Below are positions 17,417 through 25,750 of a stretch of 50,984 nucleotides of DNA, piece by piece. Location of the stretch: positions 1 to 50,984 of the forward strand of contig JAWLBX010000025.1 of the NCBI GenBank assembly GCA_041687435.1. Reading direction: 5' to 3'. The position numbers were made by a program, and so were the translations under genes. Below the pieces are notes generated by a model. That model had not been told where the DNA came from and did not search any database. It saw only the letters and a program-made list of their open reading frames with translations. Within the stretch, counting starts at the first letter, position 1; every line of letters starts with the position of its first letter. This DNA is from JACKII01 sp041687435. Lineage in GTDB: Bacteria > Pseudomonadota > Alphaproteobacteria > Bin95.

Positions 17417-17821
17417 CTATACGCGCTTGAACTTCGGAATCGTAAGATCGTCCGACACCTTGTCGAATACAACCTCAACCGCCTGACCAATCGCGACGCT
17501 GTCCGGGTCGTCCGTAACCAGATTGGACATGACGCGCGCGCCCTCCTCCAACTCCACCGAGACGATCACATAGGGACAATCGCCGGCAAAAGCCTGCCCG
17601 GCCGGGCGGCGGGCGACGGTGAAGGAGTAGATCGTGCCCTTGCCGCTGGCCTCGATCCACTCCACCGCGCTGTCCACCACGCCCGGCGTGAGCTGGCGGC
17701 TGTAGAGAAAGGTCTGGCCCGTCGTGTTGCAGCGCTGGATCATCAACCGGCCCTCTTTCGCGCCATCCCAGTATGGGGCGCTGTCGGGGTCGATGCTGGG
17801 AACTGGTTTGTTATAGGTCAT
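17417..17821 (-). CDS. OB-fold DUF35 protein, partner of a thiolase-like enzyme
   Basis: This 134-aa protein has the DUF35 pattern: a short N-terminal helix, a rubredoxin-like zinc-ribbon position and an OB fold (GKGTIYSFTVARRPAG, PYVIVSVELEEGARVMSNLV, VEVVFDKVSDDLTIPKFKR). The zinc ribbon is degenerate: only Cys31 remains of the usual four cysteines. The ATG lies 12 bases after the stop of the thiolase-like gene with AAGGGGG between, so the two are cotranscribed and coupled. Family members such as ChsH2 form a complex with thiolase-like aldolases in sterol side-chain degradation; a similar complex is likely here, with unknown substrate. Confidence 0.85.
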   Translation of the reverse strand: MTYNKPVPSIDPDSAPYWDGAKEGRLMIQRCNTTGQTFLYSRQLTPGVVDSAVEWIEASGKGTIYSFTVARRPAGQAFAGDCPYVIVSVELEEGARVMSNLVTDDPDSVAIGQAVEVVFDKVSDDLTIPKFKRV

Positions 17822-17833
17822 TGCGCAGCCCCC

Positions 17834-19027
17834 TTAATCTTTGGTGTTCGAAAGCACGACGGTCGCGCCGGACGACAGCACGCCACCGGTACCGTGGCAG
17901 ACAGCGTTGGTCATGTTGCCCGCCTGGCGCGGCCCGCATTCGCCGCGCAACTGGCGTGTCGCCTCAATCAGCAGGAAAATGCCGTACATGCCGGGGTGGC
18001 AGTAGGACAGGCCCCCGCCATTGGTGTTCATCGGGAATTCGCCGCCGGGCGCGGTGCGCTGGCCCTTAACGAAGTCCTTGCCCTCGCCTAAGCCGCACAG
18101 ACCCAGGGCTTCCATGGTCAGCAGCACCGTGATGGTGAAGCTGTCATAGAGCATGGCCATATCCATGTCCTTTGCCCCTCGGCCGGCCTGGGCATAGGCG
18201 CGCTTGGAGGAATGCTCGGCCACTTCCAGATGGGCCATATCCGGCATGTAATTGATGTTGACGTGGCTGGCGCTCTCGCCATGGCCCAACACATAGATGG
18301 GCTTCTGCTTCAGATCGCGGGCGCGCTCCTCCGTCGTCATCACTACTGCGCCGCCGCCATCGGTCACCAGGCAGCAATCGAACCGGCCCAGCGGATCGAC
18401 GATGGGCGCCGCGTTCAGCACGTCGTCCAGGGTCATAGGGTCCTGAAAGGCCGCGTTGGGGTTCAGACCGGCCCAGGCGCGGGTCGCCACGGCGATCTCC
18501 GCCAGGGTCTCCCGCGTCGAGCCGTAGACATGGGCGTGCCGGTTCGCAGCCATTGCATAGGCCCCCGCGGGCGACGGCAGGCCCGCCACCATGTCCCACT
18601 GATTCGAAAATAGCGCCGGCCGGCCACCGAGCGAGCGCGCTGCCTGGCTTTTCTGAAGCGAACCATAGAGGATCAGCACTGTATCGCACACACCTGCCTT
18701 GATCATCTCGTAGGCATGGCCGGCGTGCAGCACGAAGGCGGACCCGCCGACGTTGGTTCCGTCAAGATATTTCGGGAAGCGGATGCCGAGGTACTCGGCG
18801 AGTAAATTCGGCTGCATGGCGCCCGGCCCCGGCATGCCCCACATGCCGGCGACCGCCAAGCCATCGACATCGGCCATGGTCAAGCCGGCCTCGGCCAGCG
18901 CCTCATTGGCGCAATCGCGTTGCATGCTCAGAACGTGCGTGCCAGGCAAGGCGCGGCCGCGTTCATGGGTCGGCGCATCGCTGACGCCGACAATCACCGG
19001 TTGGCGGGACACTATCCGTTTCCTCAT
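17834..19027 (-). CDS. Thiolase-like protein (lipid-transfer/Ltp2 type)
   Basis: A 397-aa thiolase-superfamily protein. The usual nucleophilic cysteine lies in a C-x-S-G type turn, but here the matching segment is TNVGGSAFVL (91-100), with Gly in its place. The late histidine (GLSYCHPGMYG) and a second cysteine (AVCHGTGG) remain. Without the nucleophile a classic thiolase reaction is unlikely. The pairing with a DUF35 gene fits the Ltp2-type retro-aldol lyases or decarboxylating enzymes acting on acyl-CoA, which is inference. The operon order is thiolase then DUF35. A similar pair occurs at 31500-33322. Confidence 0.87.
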   Translation of the reverse strand: MRKRIVSRQPVIVGVSDAPTHERGRALPGTHVLSMQRDCANEALAEAGLTMADVDGLAVAGMWGMPGPGAMQPNLLAEYLGIRFPKYLDGTNVGGSAFVLHAGHAYEMIKAGVCDTVLILYGSLQKSQAARSLGGRPALFSNQWDMVAGLPSPAGAYAMAANRHAHVYGSTRETLAEIAVATRAWAGLNPNAAFQDPMTLDDVLNAAPIVDPLGRFDCCLVTDGGGAVVMTTEERARDLKQKPIYVLGHGESASHVNINYMPDMAHLEVAEHSSKRAYAQAGRGAKDMDMAMLYDSFTITVLLTMEALGLCGLGEGKDFVKGQRTAPGGEFPMNTNGGGLSYCHPGMYGIFLLIEATRQLRGECGPRQAGNMTNAVCHGTGGVLSSGATVVLSNTKD

Positions 19028-19166
19028 TTAAGTGCATGAATCGGCGGCCAAGCAACGCGTCTCGCGCGTTCGTGTCAAGGCGACTTGTGCGCCACCCACG
19101 CTATCGCCGTTGACACGCCAGCGGCAGCGGCATCCAAATAGTCAAAGAGCCGGTGGGAGAGACCCT

Positions 19167-19670
19167 ATGCGTTTATCGATTGCCCTGGCGATCATGGCTG
19201 TTTCCATGGTGTTCGGCAGTGCCGCCGGCGCCGGCGACCGGCATGCGGGGTACTACTACCCGCCACCGGAAATGGTTGAGGAGTATACCGCACGCGCCCC
19301 CATTCTGGACGGAAACACGCGTGCCCGGCGCCTATCCTTTGTCAGCGGCATCATCGCAGAGATCGCTGCGCAGCCTTACCCGCCGACCTACGCCATATTC
19401 GCCAAGGGAACGGCCGCCGAAAAGCTCATCATCGTTGGCGTGCGCGACGGATTTTACGACACACTCTACCGCTCGCGCGCCCTGCTTGCCGCCATGACCT
19501 CGCTATCGCGTGCCACCCCACTGTTCCAGGAACTTGACCCGGACCAGGAATATACGTTTTTTGACCTCTGCTACATGCTGGGATTTCAGCAGTTGACTGT
19601 TACCAACGGCCGCAAATTTTCACATCAAATCGAGTTCTTGCGACCGAAACTAGACTCACAGAGTCAATAA
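19167..19670 (+). CDS. Secreted protein of unknown function
   Basis: The 167-aa product begins with a signal peptide (MRLSIALAIMAVSMVFGS..., probable cleavage after AGA near residue 22). The mature part has YYYPPPEMVEEY, RRLSFVSGIIAEIAAQPYPP and YAIFAKGTAAEKLIIVGV, and ends with FFDLCYMLGFQQLTVTNG. The pattern recalls small alphaproteobacterial proteins sometimes labelled molybdopterin-guanine dinucleotide biosynthesis protein A, a name I consider unsupported by the sequence. The start at 19167 is supported by GGTGGGAGAG upstream and the signal peptide. It is divergent from the thiolase pair and convergent with the esterase. Confidence 0.7.
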   Translation: MRLSIALAIMAVSMVFGSAAGAGDRHAGYYYPPPEMVEEYTARAPILDGNTRARRLSFVSGIIAEIAAQPYPPTYAIFAKGTAAEKLIIVGVRDGFYDTLYRSRALLAAMTSLSRATPLFQELDPDQEYTFFDLCYMLGFQQLTVTNGRKFSHQIEFLRPKLDSQSQ

Positions 19671-19680
19671 ATTTTAGTGC

Positions 19681-20559
19681 TCATCCCGATCCCGCCTGCC
19701 GCTGCACGAAGCCGGCTATCCGCGTGCCAACAGGGGCCAGACGCTCGAACGGCTTGGCCAGTGCCGCCATGATCCGGTAATGGCCGACCCCGCGCTGCAA
19801 ATCGACTGTCACGCGCCCGCCCGCCGCCCGCATTGCCTCCGCAAACCGGGTGGTGTTGAGCGGGTAGACCAGCGTATCCTTCAATCCATGCAGCAGCAGC
19901 ATCGGCGGCGTGCCGCCGCGGACGAAGGATAACGGGATCGTCTCCTCCGGTTTCGGCCAATGCTCGAATACGGATCGAACGCTGTCATATTCCGTCAAAT
20001 TCACCACATAAGGCCCAGATATACCGATAAACCCAGCAAGGGAATCAGGATCGACTCCCTGGGCACACAAATAACGCCGGTCCAGAACCAGCAGTGACCC
20101 GGTATGGGCGCCTGCGGAGTGCCCCATGACGAACACGGTCCCGGAATCCCCGCCATAGTCCCCCACATGCTGTTTCACCCACGCCACCGCCGCTGCCCCA
20201 TCCTCGACAAAGGCCGGAAACCGCACTGCCGGATGCAGCCGGTAATCAGCAACTGCAGTCATGATCCCCCGCCTCGCCAGGGCTTCACCAATGAAGCGGT
20301 ATTGACTGCGCGAGCCCCAGCGCCAACTGCCGCCATAAAAGAACACAACGACAGGGAACGGGCCCACGTCCGCCAGTGGCCGGTAAAGGTCCAACGCCTG
20401 GCGCGGCTCGGAACCATAGGCAAGACCGAGCGTTGCCTCATACCCCTGCCGTGGCACCAGCCAATCAAGCGAATGCAATGGCGACGTAGCGGCCAGGATG
20501 CGACCGCCAATATCAACCGATCCGCTTTTAATTTTTGATATCAGCTTATTGCCCGGCAT
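19681..20559 (-). CDS. Alpha/beta hydrolase, carboxylesterase/lipase type
   Basis: The 292-aa protein has the esterase motifs FFYGGSWRWG (oxyanion region), VMGHSAGAHTG with the nucleophilic Ser, LLLHGLKDTLVYP carrying the acidic residue and GVGHYRI with the His, so the Ser-Asp-His triad is complete. It resembles BD-FAE/lipase-like esterases, cutting small carboxylic esters. The upstream ribosome binding site is weak, and the AT-rich sequence before the ATG suggests its own promoter. The stop lies 11 bases from the convergent stop of the secreted unknown. Confidence 0.85.
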   Translation of the reverse strand: MPGNKLISKIKSGSVDIGGRILAATSPLHSLDWLVPRQGYEATLGLAYGSEPRQALDLYRPLADVGPFPVVVFFYGGSWRWGSRSQYRFIGEALARRGIMTAVADYRLHPAVRFPAFVEDGAAAVAWVKQHVGDYGGDSGTVFVMGHSAGAHTGSLLVLDRRYLCAQGVDPDSLAGFIGISGPYVVNLTEYDSVRSVFEHWPKPEETIPLSFVRGGTPPMLLLHGLKDTLVYPLNTTRFAEAMRAAGGRVTVDLQRGVGHYRIMAALAKPFERLAPVGTRIAGFVQRQAGSG

Positions 20560-20625
20560 TTTTCATGTTAAATATGGAGATGTAGAATACTCTTTCGGCC
20601 GAAATCACACCAAAAGCGCCGGCAC

Positions 20626-21915
20626 TCAACCGGGCTGCCGAAGCAGCTGGCTGAGCGCCACGGCCATCACCTCCGCCGATTGCACCATGTCCTCGATTAC
20701 GACAAACTCATCCGGTTGGTGGGCCAGATCGAGAATGCCGGGGCCGTAAGCGATACAGTCGTGGAGCTGGCCTATACGGGCGATATGCTTTTGGTCGTAA
20801 GTACCTGGAGAAACGATGAATTCCGGCTTTTTCCCGAAAACACTTTCAATTCCATGCGCCACCGCCAAAACGACGGCAGCATCTTCGGCTGTCTGCGTCG
20901 GGATCACCTCGAAGATATCGCGCATGGCATAGCGGAAATCCGGCCGCGTCGCCGCCAGTCGGTCGAGTAGCGTCCGTACCTCGCCCTTCACGTCCGCCAA
21001 ATTTTCCTCAATCAGGAACCGCCGGTCGATGACCATCCGTGCGCGGTCCGGTACCACCGGTGCAGGCAGGCCGTCATAGGTATCGTCTTCCGGTGGACCG
21101 GCATGGATCGAGTTGATGTTGAGTGTCGATGACCGCGCGCCCTCCGGCACCACCGGCATCTGCGTTTGCCGCTCCGCCAGTGCGGGAAACAGCTCCGCCT
21201 CGAATGCCTGCAGTACAGCGCCCATATGCCGGATCGCATTATCGCCCAGGAACGGCATGGAGCCATGGGCAATATGGCCGTGCGTCTCGATCTCCGCCCA
21301 CCACACGCCGCGATGGCCGAGGCAGATGCGGTCCTTGTTCAGCGGCTCCGGGATGATGACGTGATCGACCCGCGGCTTGGAGAACAGGCCCATCCTGGCC
21401 AGATGCGCCACGCCACCATAGCCGCCCGACTCTTCGTCCGCCGTGCCGGAAATTTCGATGGCGCCCGGAAAATCCGGCCAGACCTCCAGCAAGGCCTCCA
21501 CCGCGATCACGCTGGCGGCCAACCCGCCTTTCATGTCACAAGCGCCGCGGCCATAGAGTCTGCCATCCCTTATGGTCGCCGCAAACGGATCGACCGTCCA
21601 GCCGTGCCCGACCTCGACCACGTCGATATGCGAGTTGAAATGCACGCATGAACCGGCCGAACGCCCGTCACGCCGCGCAATCACGTTCCAGCGCGGATAA
21701 CGGTCCGAATCGCCGGGAGCACCCGTGCCACGGATGTATTCAACCTGAAACCCTATTTGTTTCAGTCGATTACCAAGCAATTCGCAGGATTCACGATAAG
21801 ATATGCCCGGCGGATTCAGCGACGGCACCCGGATCAGATCCTGGGCGAAGGCAACCAGTTCCGCTTCCTTTGCACGGACCCGTGCGCGGAGGGTATCCAG
21901 ATTGAGCATCGACAC
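20626..21915 (-). CDS. M20 family ArgE/DapE-type deacylase
   Basis: The 429-aa protein is an M20 metallopeptidase/deacylase of the ArgE/DapE/ACY1 group. The zinc ligands are visible in VHFNSHIDVV (His), GACDMKGGLA (Asp), TADEESGGYGG (Glu-Glu) and IIPEP (Glu). A dimerisation domain interrupts the catalytic domain, as in the family. It removes acyl groups from N-acyl amino acids or similar compounds, with specificity unknown. The start may be the GTG at 21915 or an ATG at 21909; GGGAG upstream fits either. Confidence 0.88.
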   Translation of the reverse strand: MSMLNLDTLRARVRAKEAELVAFAQDLIRVPSLNPPGISYRESCELLGNRLKQIGFQVEYIRGTGAPGDSDRYPRWNVIARRDGRSAGSCVHFNSHIDVVEVGHGWTVDPFAATIRDGRLYGRGACDMKGGLAASVIAVEALLEVWPDFPGAIEISGTADEESGGYGGVAHLARMGLFSKPRVDHVIIPEPLNKDRICLGHRGVWWAEIETHGHIAHGSMPFLGDNAIRHMGAVLQAFEAELFPALAERQTQMPVVPEGARSSTLNINSIHAGPPEDDTYDGLPAPVVPDRARMVIDRRFLIEENLADVKGEVRTLLDRLAATRPDFRYAMRDIFEVIPTQTAEDAAVVLAVAHGIESVFGKKPEFIVSPGTYDQKHIARIGQLHDCIAYGPGILDLAHQPDEFVVIEDMVQSAEVMAVALSQLLRQPG

Positions 21916-22001
21916 TGCGTCTCCCGCTACCGCATCGGCGGCCCGCAGACATTGCGTCCGAACCGCAAAAAACCCAGCGGCGGCGTGCCGGCAGTCGGCC
22001 C

Positions 22002-22475
22002 CTACCCCCGCTCCCGCATCAGCCGCGCCTTGTCGCGCTGCCAGTCGCGTTCCTTGATCGTTTCGCGCTTGTCGACCTTGCGCTTGCCTTTGGCCAAGCC
22101 GAGGGTCAACTTCGCGATTCCGCGGTCGTTGAAATAGATTTCCAGCGGCACCAACGTAATGCCTTCGCGCTTCAGCGAGCCCGAAAGGCGCTTAATCTCA
22201 CGTTTGCGCATCAACAGCTTGCGGTGCCGCTTAGGCGCGTGGCCGAAATGCCGGGCGCCCGGATATTCCGGGATGTGGGCATTGATCAGCCAGAGCGCGC
22301 CACCTTCCTCTGCCGCGTAGCTTTCGACGATAGAGGCCTTGCCGGCCCGCAGCGATTTGACCTCGCTGCCGGTCAGCATCAGGCCAGCCTCCATCGTCTC
22401 CTCGATGAAGTAATCGAAGCGGGCGCGGCGGTTTTGGGCCACCACGTTCTTGGTTGGACTCGGTTTCTTTGCCAC
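22002..22475 (-). CDS. smpB: SsrA-binding protein SmpB
   Basis: This 157-aa protein is SmpB, which binds the tRNA-like part of tmRNA and brings it to stalled ribosomes. Typical features are VAQNRRARFDYFIEETMEAG, LTGSEVKSLRAGKASI, ALWLINAHIPEY, and a Lys/Arg-rich C-terminal tail (KGKRKVDKRETIKERDW). The start is GTG, with GGAGGG about 10 bases before it. It follows dapA closely on the same strand (34 bases), a common order. The ssrA gene itself is not seen nearby. Confidence 0.97.
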   Translation of the reverse strand: MAKKPSPTKNVVAQNRRARFDYFIEETMEAGLMLTGSEVKSLRAGKASIVESYAAEEGGALWLINAHIPEYPGARHFGHAPKRHRKLLMRKREIKRLSGSLKREGITLVPLEIYFNDRGIAKLTLGLAKGKRKVDKRETIKERDWQRDKARLMRERG

Positions 22476-22509
22476 TAGAGCAGGGCCCTCCGGCCCCTAA
22501 AGGCTGCGA

Positions 22510-23382
22510 TCAGAGCAGACCCGCATTCACCATCGCCTCGCGCATGACCTCCTGGGTCTTCGGCTCGGCCGGGGTCATGGGGAGGCGGGTATCCGGCAGG
22601 CAGTGGCCCAGCAGGTGAGCGCCATATTTCGGCCCGGCCGGGCTGCGCTGGTAGAACATGGCCTCGTGCAACGGCATCAACTGCATGTTGATTTGCTGCG
22701 CGCGATCGACGGCGTGCTGCTGCCAAGCCTCATGCATCATCGCACACAGTTTCGGCGCGACATTTGCGGTTACCGAGATGCAGCCGGCACCGCCCTGAGC
22801 CAAGTAGCCGATGGCCGTGCCATCCTCACCGGACAATAGGACAAAATCATCGCCGCACGCCATCTTTTCCAGGCTGGGACGCTGCAGGTCGGTGGTCGCG
22901 TCCTTCACGCCGACAATATTCGGCAGCTTGGCGAGGCGCGCCATGGTCTCCACCGACATATCCACCACGCTGCGCGGTGGAATATTATAGATGATGATCG
23001 GGATATCCGCACAATCGTTCACAGCTTTGAAGTGCTCATAAAGCCCTTGCTGAGTCGGACGGTTGTAGTAGGGCGTCACCACCAACACGCCGTCGGCCCC
23101 GGCCTTTTCCGCATGCAGGGTCAGGTCGATCGCCTCCGCCGTATTGTTGGAGCCGGCGCCGGCGATCACCGGCACACGGCCGGCGGCGGCTTCGATGCAG
23201 AGCTCCACCACGCGTTTGTGCTCCGCATGGCTCAGCGTCGGCGATTCGCCGGTGGTGCCACAGGGAACGAGGCCGTGCGTACCCTGCTCAATCTGCCAAT
23301 TGACGAAGCGCTGGAAGGCGTCCTCATCCACTTTGCCGTCCTTGAAGGGCGTAATCAGCGCGACGAGCGAACCCTTGAACAT
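22510..23382 (-). CDS. dapA: 4-hydroxy-tetrahydrodipicolinate synthase
   Basis: The 290-aa protein is DapA, condensing pyruvate and aspartate semialdehyde on the lysine/diaminopimelate pathway. Thr44 in GTTGES, Tyr132 in IIYNIPPRS and the Schiff-base Lys160 in VGVKDAT are all present. AAGGAG lies 8 bases before the ATG. It is transcribed with smpB downstream, and divergently from the haloacid dehalogenase gene. Confidence 0.97.
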   Translation of the reverse strand: MFKGSLVALITPFKDGKVDEDAFQRFVNWQIEQGTHGLVPCGTTGESPTLSHAEHKRVVELCIEAAAGRVPVIAGAGSNNTAEAIDLTLHAEKAGADGVLVVTPYYNRPTQQGLYEHFKAVNDCADIPIIIYNIPPRSVVDMSVETMARLAKLPNIVGVKDATTDLQRPSLEKMACGDDFVLLSGEDGTAIGYLAQGGAGCISVTANVAPKLCAMMHEAWQQHAVDRAQQINMQLMPLHEAMFYQRSPAGPKYGAHLLGHCLPDTRLPMTPAEPKTQEVMREAMVNAGLL

Positions 23383-23506
23383 GGCGGCGACTCCTTGACT
23401 TGGAAAACTGTAAGGCGCGCACCCTACCGCAGCGCGGGGGGTGGCGGCAAGCGCCGCTGCGTGCTACGCGACATGCTTTCAATTCGCAACGCTGGGACAA
23501 TTGGCC

Positions 23507-24187
23507 ATGAGCAGCCTGCAAGACATTCAAGCCTGTGTGTTCGACGCCTATGGCACGCTGTTCGACTTTTCCTCTCCCATGGAGCGCCGGCGAACCAAAA
23601 TCGGGCCGGAGGCGGACCGATTCAACTTGCTATGGCGGCAAAAGCAACTGGAATACAGCTGGTTACGCTCCCTCATGGGTGCGCATGCGGACTTCTGGCA
23701 GGTCACTGCGGAGTCGCTCGATTACGCGCTGGCCGCCTGTGACATTCACAACCCCGCGCTGCGTGCGGAATTGATGGAACTCTATCTCTCCATCGCTCCG
23801 TATCCGGATGCGGTGGCAACAGTGGCACACCTGAAACAGGCGAAAAAGCAAACCGCCATCCTTTCCAATGGGTCGGTCATGATGCTGACCGCGGCGGTTA
23901 ATCATTCCCGCCTCACGCCGCACCTGGACGCCGTGCTGTCCGTAGACGAGGTCGGTCTGTACAAGCCGCACCCGCGGGTCTACCAAATGGTTCTCGACCG
24001 GCTGGACGTACAGGCGCATCAAGTGCTTTTCACGTCAGCGAATGCGTGGGACGTGGCGGGCGCCGCACATTTCGGGTTCCAGGTCGCTTGGTGCAACCGC
24101 ATGGGCAATCTGGCAGAAAAGCTGCCCGGCAGGCCGATTGCCGAAATCAAGAGCCTGGACAAGATTCCGGCGCTACTGGGCGTTTAA
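23507..24187 (+). CDS. L-2-haloacid dehalogenase (HAD type II)
   Basis: The 226-aa protein has the HAD nucleophile Asp13 in CVFDAYGTLFD, then WRQKQLEYSWLRSLMG, a signature of type II L-2-haloacid dehalogenases, followed by LSNGS, GLYKPHPRVYQ (catalytic Lys) and FTSANAWDVAGA. It would hydrolyse L-2-haloalkanoates to D-2-hydroxy acids. The ATG at 23507 is preceded by GGGA. Upstream in-frame residues look non-coding. It is divergent from dapA. Confidence 0.9.
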   Translation: MSSLQDIQACVFDAYGTLFDFSSPMERRRTKIGPEADRFNLLWRQKQLEYSWLRSLMGAHADFWQVTAESLDYALAACDIHNPALRAELMELYLSIAPYPDAVATVAHLKQAKKQTAILSNGSVMMLTAAVNHSRLTPHLDAVLSVDEVGLYKPHPRVYQMVLDRLDVQAHQVLFTSANAWDVAGAAHFGFQVAWCNRMGNLAEKLPGRPIAEIKSLDKIPALLGV

Positions 24188-24217
24188 TGCTGGACGCTTG
24201 GCACTGCGGCAGCAGCC

Positions 24218-24784
24218 CTATCGCTTTTCCGTCCAGCTTTCGCAGAATGCCAGCGCAGACGTGCTGAACGGCCGGCCTTCGCGTTCGCGCGGCCAAGCCT
24301 GCCCCTTGGCTTGCTGGCCGTTCATGACAAGCCGCGTGCCCGCCACCGGAATCAGCACCGTGTTGACACCGTAAGGGCGCTCGCCCGGCTGGGTGTGGAT
24401 CATCAGCGGGTCACCGAGATCGAACCAGGTCAATGACAGTTCGTCGTGATCGCTGCTCACATATTCCGTATAAAAGCGGTGCGGGTCGCCATCCTTGTCG
24501 AACACGGCCTCTTCCACCGGAATCGAGAGATCGGCCAGTTCGGGGTTCAGCATGCCCTGAATGGTCTGCTGCAACCACCGTGCCATCGCGATATTATCGG
24601 ACCAGATGCGCCACTGATTTCCGGTGAGTTCACTTTTCAGATAGAGCACATGCCCCGGCCCCGCCGGCGACAGAACGTTGCGCCAATAACTGGCCACAGT
24701 GGTCTCCGGCCCGCCGTCCGTTTCTGAAATACGGATGAACGGGTTTTCGCCGCAGCAAAGCACGCGGTTTGGATCGGCAGACAT
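24218..24784 (-). CDS. Hypothetical protein
   Basis: The 188-aa protein is soluble and acidic with no family I recognise. Visible features are CCGENPFIRISETDGG near the N-terminus, a tryptophan-rich NQWRIWSDNIAMARWLQQ stretch and a C-terminal FSTSALAFCESWTEKR. AGGAGA lies 7 bases before the ATG at 24784, which is why I prefer it to the upstream start. It is convergent with the haloacid dehalogenase and separate from the CHRD gene downstream. A domain of the AraC-binding or SMP-30 kind was not found. The coding character and codon use match the chromosome. Confidence 0.65.
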   Translation of the reverse strand: MSADPNRVLCCGENPFIRISETDGGPETTVASYWRNVLSPAGPGHVLYLKSELTGNQWRIWSDNIAMARWLQQTIQGMLNPELADLSIPVEEAVFDKDGDPHRFYTEYVSSDHDELSLTWFDLGDPLMIHTQPGERPYGVNTVLIPVAGTRLVMNGQQAKGQAWPREREGRPFSTSALAFCESWTEKR

Positions 24785-24902
24785 GGGCGGGTCTCCTCTT
24801 GCCAATGAGGCGACAGGCTACGCCGGCCCGGCCGGCAGTGTCTACTGCAACAGCATCGGCGCACGAGCCCACCGTCGCTTTGCCGCTGGGCCTTGCTACC
24901 GG

Positions 24903-25490
24903 TTATGCGCGGCGGCGGAGGAAGCCCGCAAACAACAGCCCGCTTGCAAGCAAGCCCAGAACCGCCGGCTCCGAAACGATCTGCCCGCGGATTTGACCCG
25001 CTGGCGACACCGGCGTGTGTATGTTGAAGTACAGGCCACGGCTGAACAGATTGCCGAGTTGCAGCGCAAGATCCGTGCCCGCATTGCCTTCGCCGACATC
25101 CCAGGCGCTGGAAATCGTGCCTGCGGCCGCGTCGATCATCAGATCGCCGTTCAAGTCGCTGTTTGGCGAGATCAGGCCGAAGACAACGCCGCCGTTCACC
25201 CCGGCGGGCGCGGCGTGAATGTGCATCGCGACGACGTTGTCGTCAGTTGTCGCCGTTTGCGTGCCGTCCAGGTCCAGTCCGAACAGCTGGATATTCATCT
25301 CCAGGCGGGTCATGAGATCGTTGAGAACCAGGGTTGCCGTGCCGCTGGCGCCAAGCGGCGTCGGTGGCGCAACCTCCTGCGCTTCGGTCAGGCTGGCGCT
25401 GAAGATTGTGACGGCGCCAGCCGTTTGCACCAGCCCCAGCGCCATTGCCGCAGCTAGGCAAAGTGATTGCAAATATTTCATAAAAGACAC
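24903..25490 (-). CDS. CHRD domain protein with a PEP-CTERM-like sorting tail
   Basis: The 195-aa protein begins with a signal peptide (cleavage near TAGA/VTIF, residue about 26). The body is a CHRD domain (IFSASLTEAQEVAPP, AMHIHAAPAGVNGG, LYFNIHTPVSPAGQIRGQI), a fold seen in chordin and in many bacterial extracellular proteins. The last 22 residues are EPAVLGLLASGLLFAGFLRRR-like: an EP motif, a hydrophobic stretch and a basic end, as in PEP-CTERM proteins processed by exosortase. The first P is missing (SEP instead of PEP), so it is a variant. GGGAG precedes the ATG. Exosortase genes are not in the window. Confidence 0.85.
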   Translation of the reverse strand: MSFMKYLQSLCLAAAMALGLVQTAGAVTIFSASLTEAQEVAPPTPLGASGTATLVLNDLMTRLEMNIQLFGLDLDGTQTATTDDNVVAMHIHAAPAGVNGGVVFGLISPNSDLNGDLMIDAAAGTISSAWDVGEGNAGTDLALQLGNLFSRGLYFNIHTPVSPAGQIRGQIVSEPAVLGLLASGLLFAGFLRRRA

Positions 25491-25750
25491 TCCCTTTGAT
25501 TGATTTAAGAAAACGGCACCGATTGTTCGGAACCGCTGTTCTCATCTTCGCCGGCAAAATCGGTTCCGGCGAGAACTCCCCGCAAGAGGACGGTGAATCT
25601 CACGAAAATGTGATGCGGATTGCGCCGCGGCGCGATGATCGGACGTCAGTATCGGCAGCGCTGCACAGGCCGCGATTGCGTTAAATTTTGCCCCCGTCGG
25701 ATCAGCAATGCTAAGCTTTCGCTACTCCTTCCTCAGCAGCGGCTGGCCCA
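25491..25750. other. Intergenic region between divergent genes
   Basis: The 260-base gap lies between the CHRD gene start and the alpha/beta hydrolase start. It must contain both promoters. It has an AT-rich part near 25496-25512, but I cannot defend a promoter. Nothing else was found. Confidence 0.4.

Noticed and set aside
21916..22509. tmRNA gene near smpB
   Set aside because: No tRNA-like ends or ANDNYA-type tag reading frame were visible around smpB.
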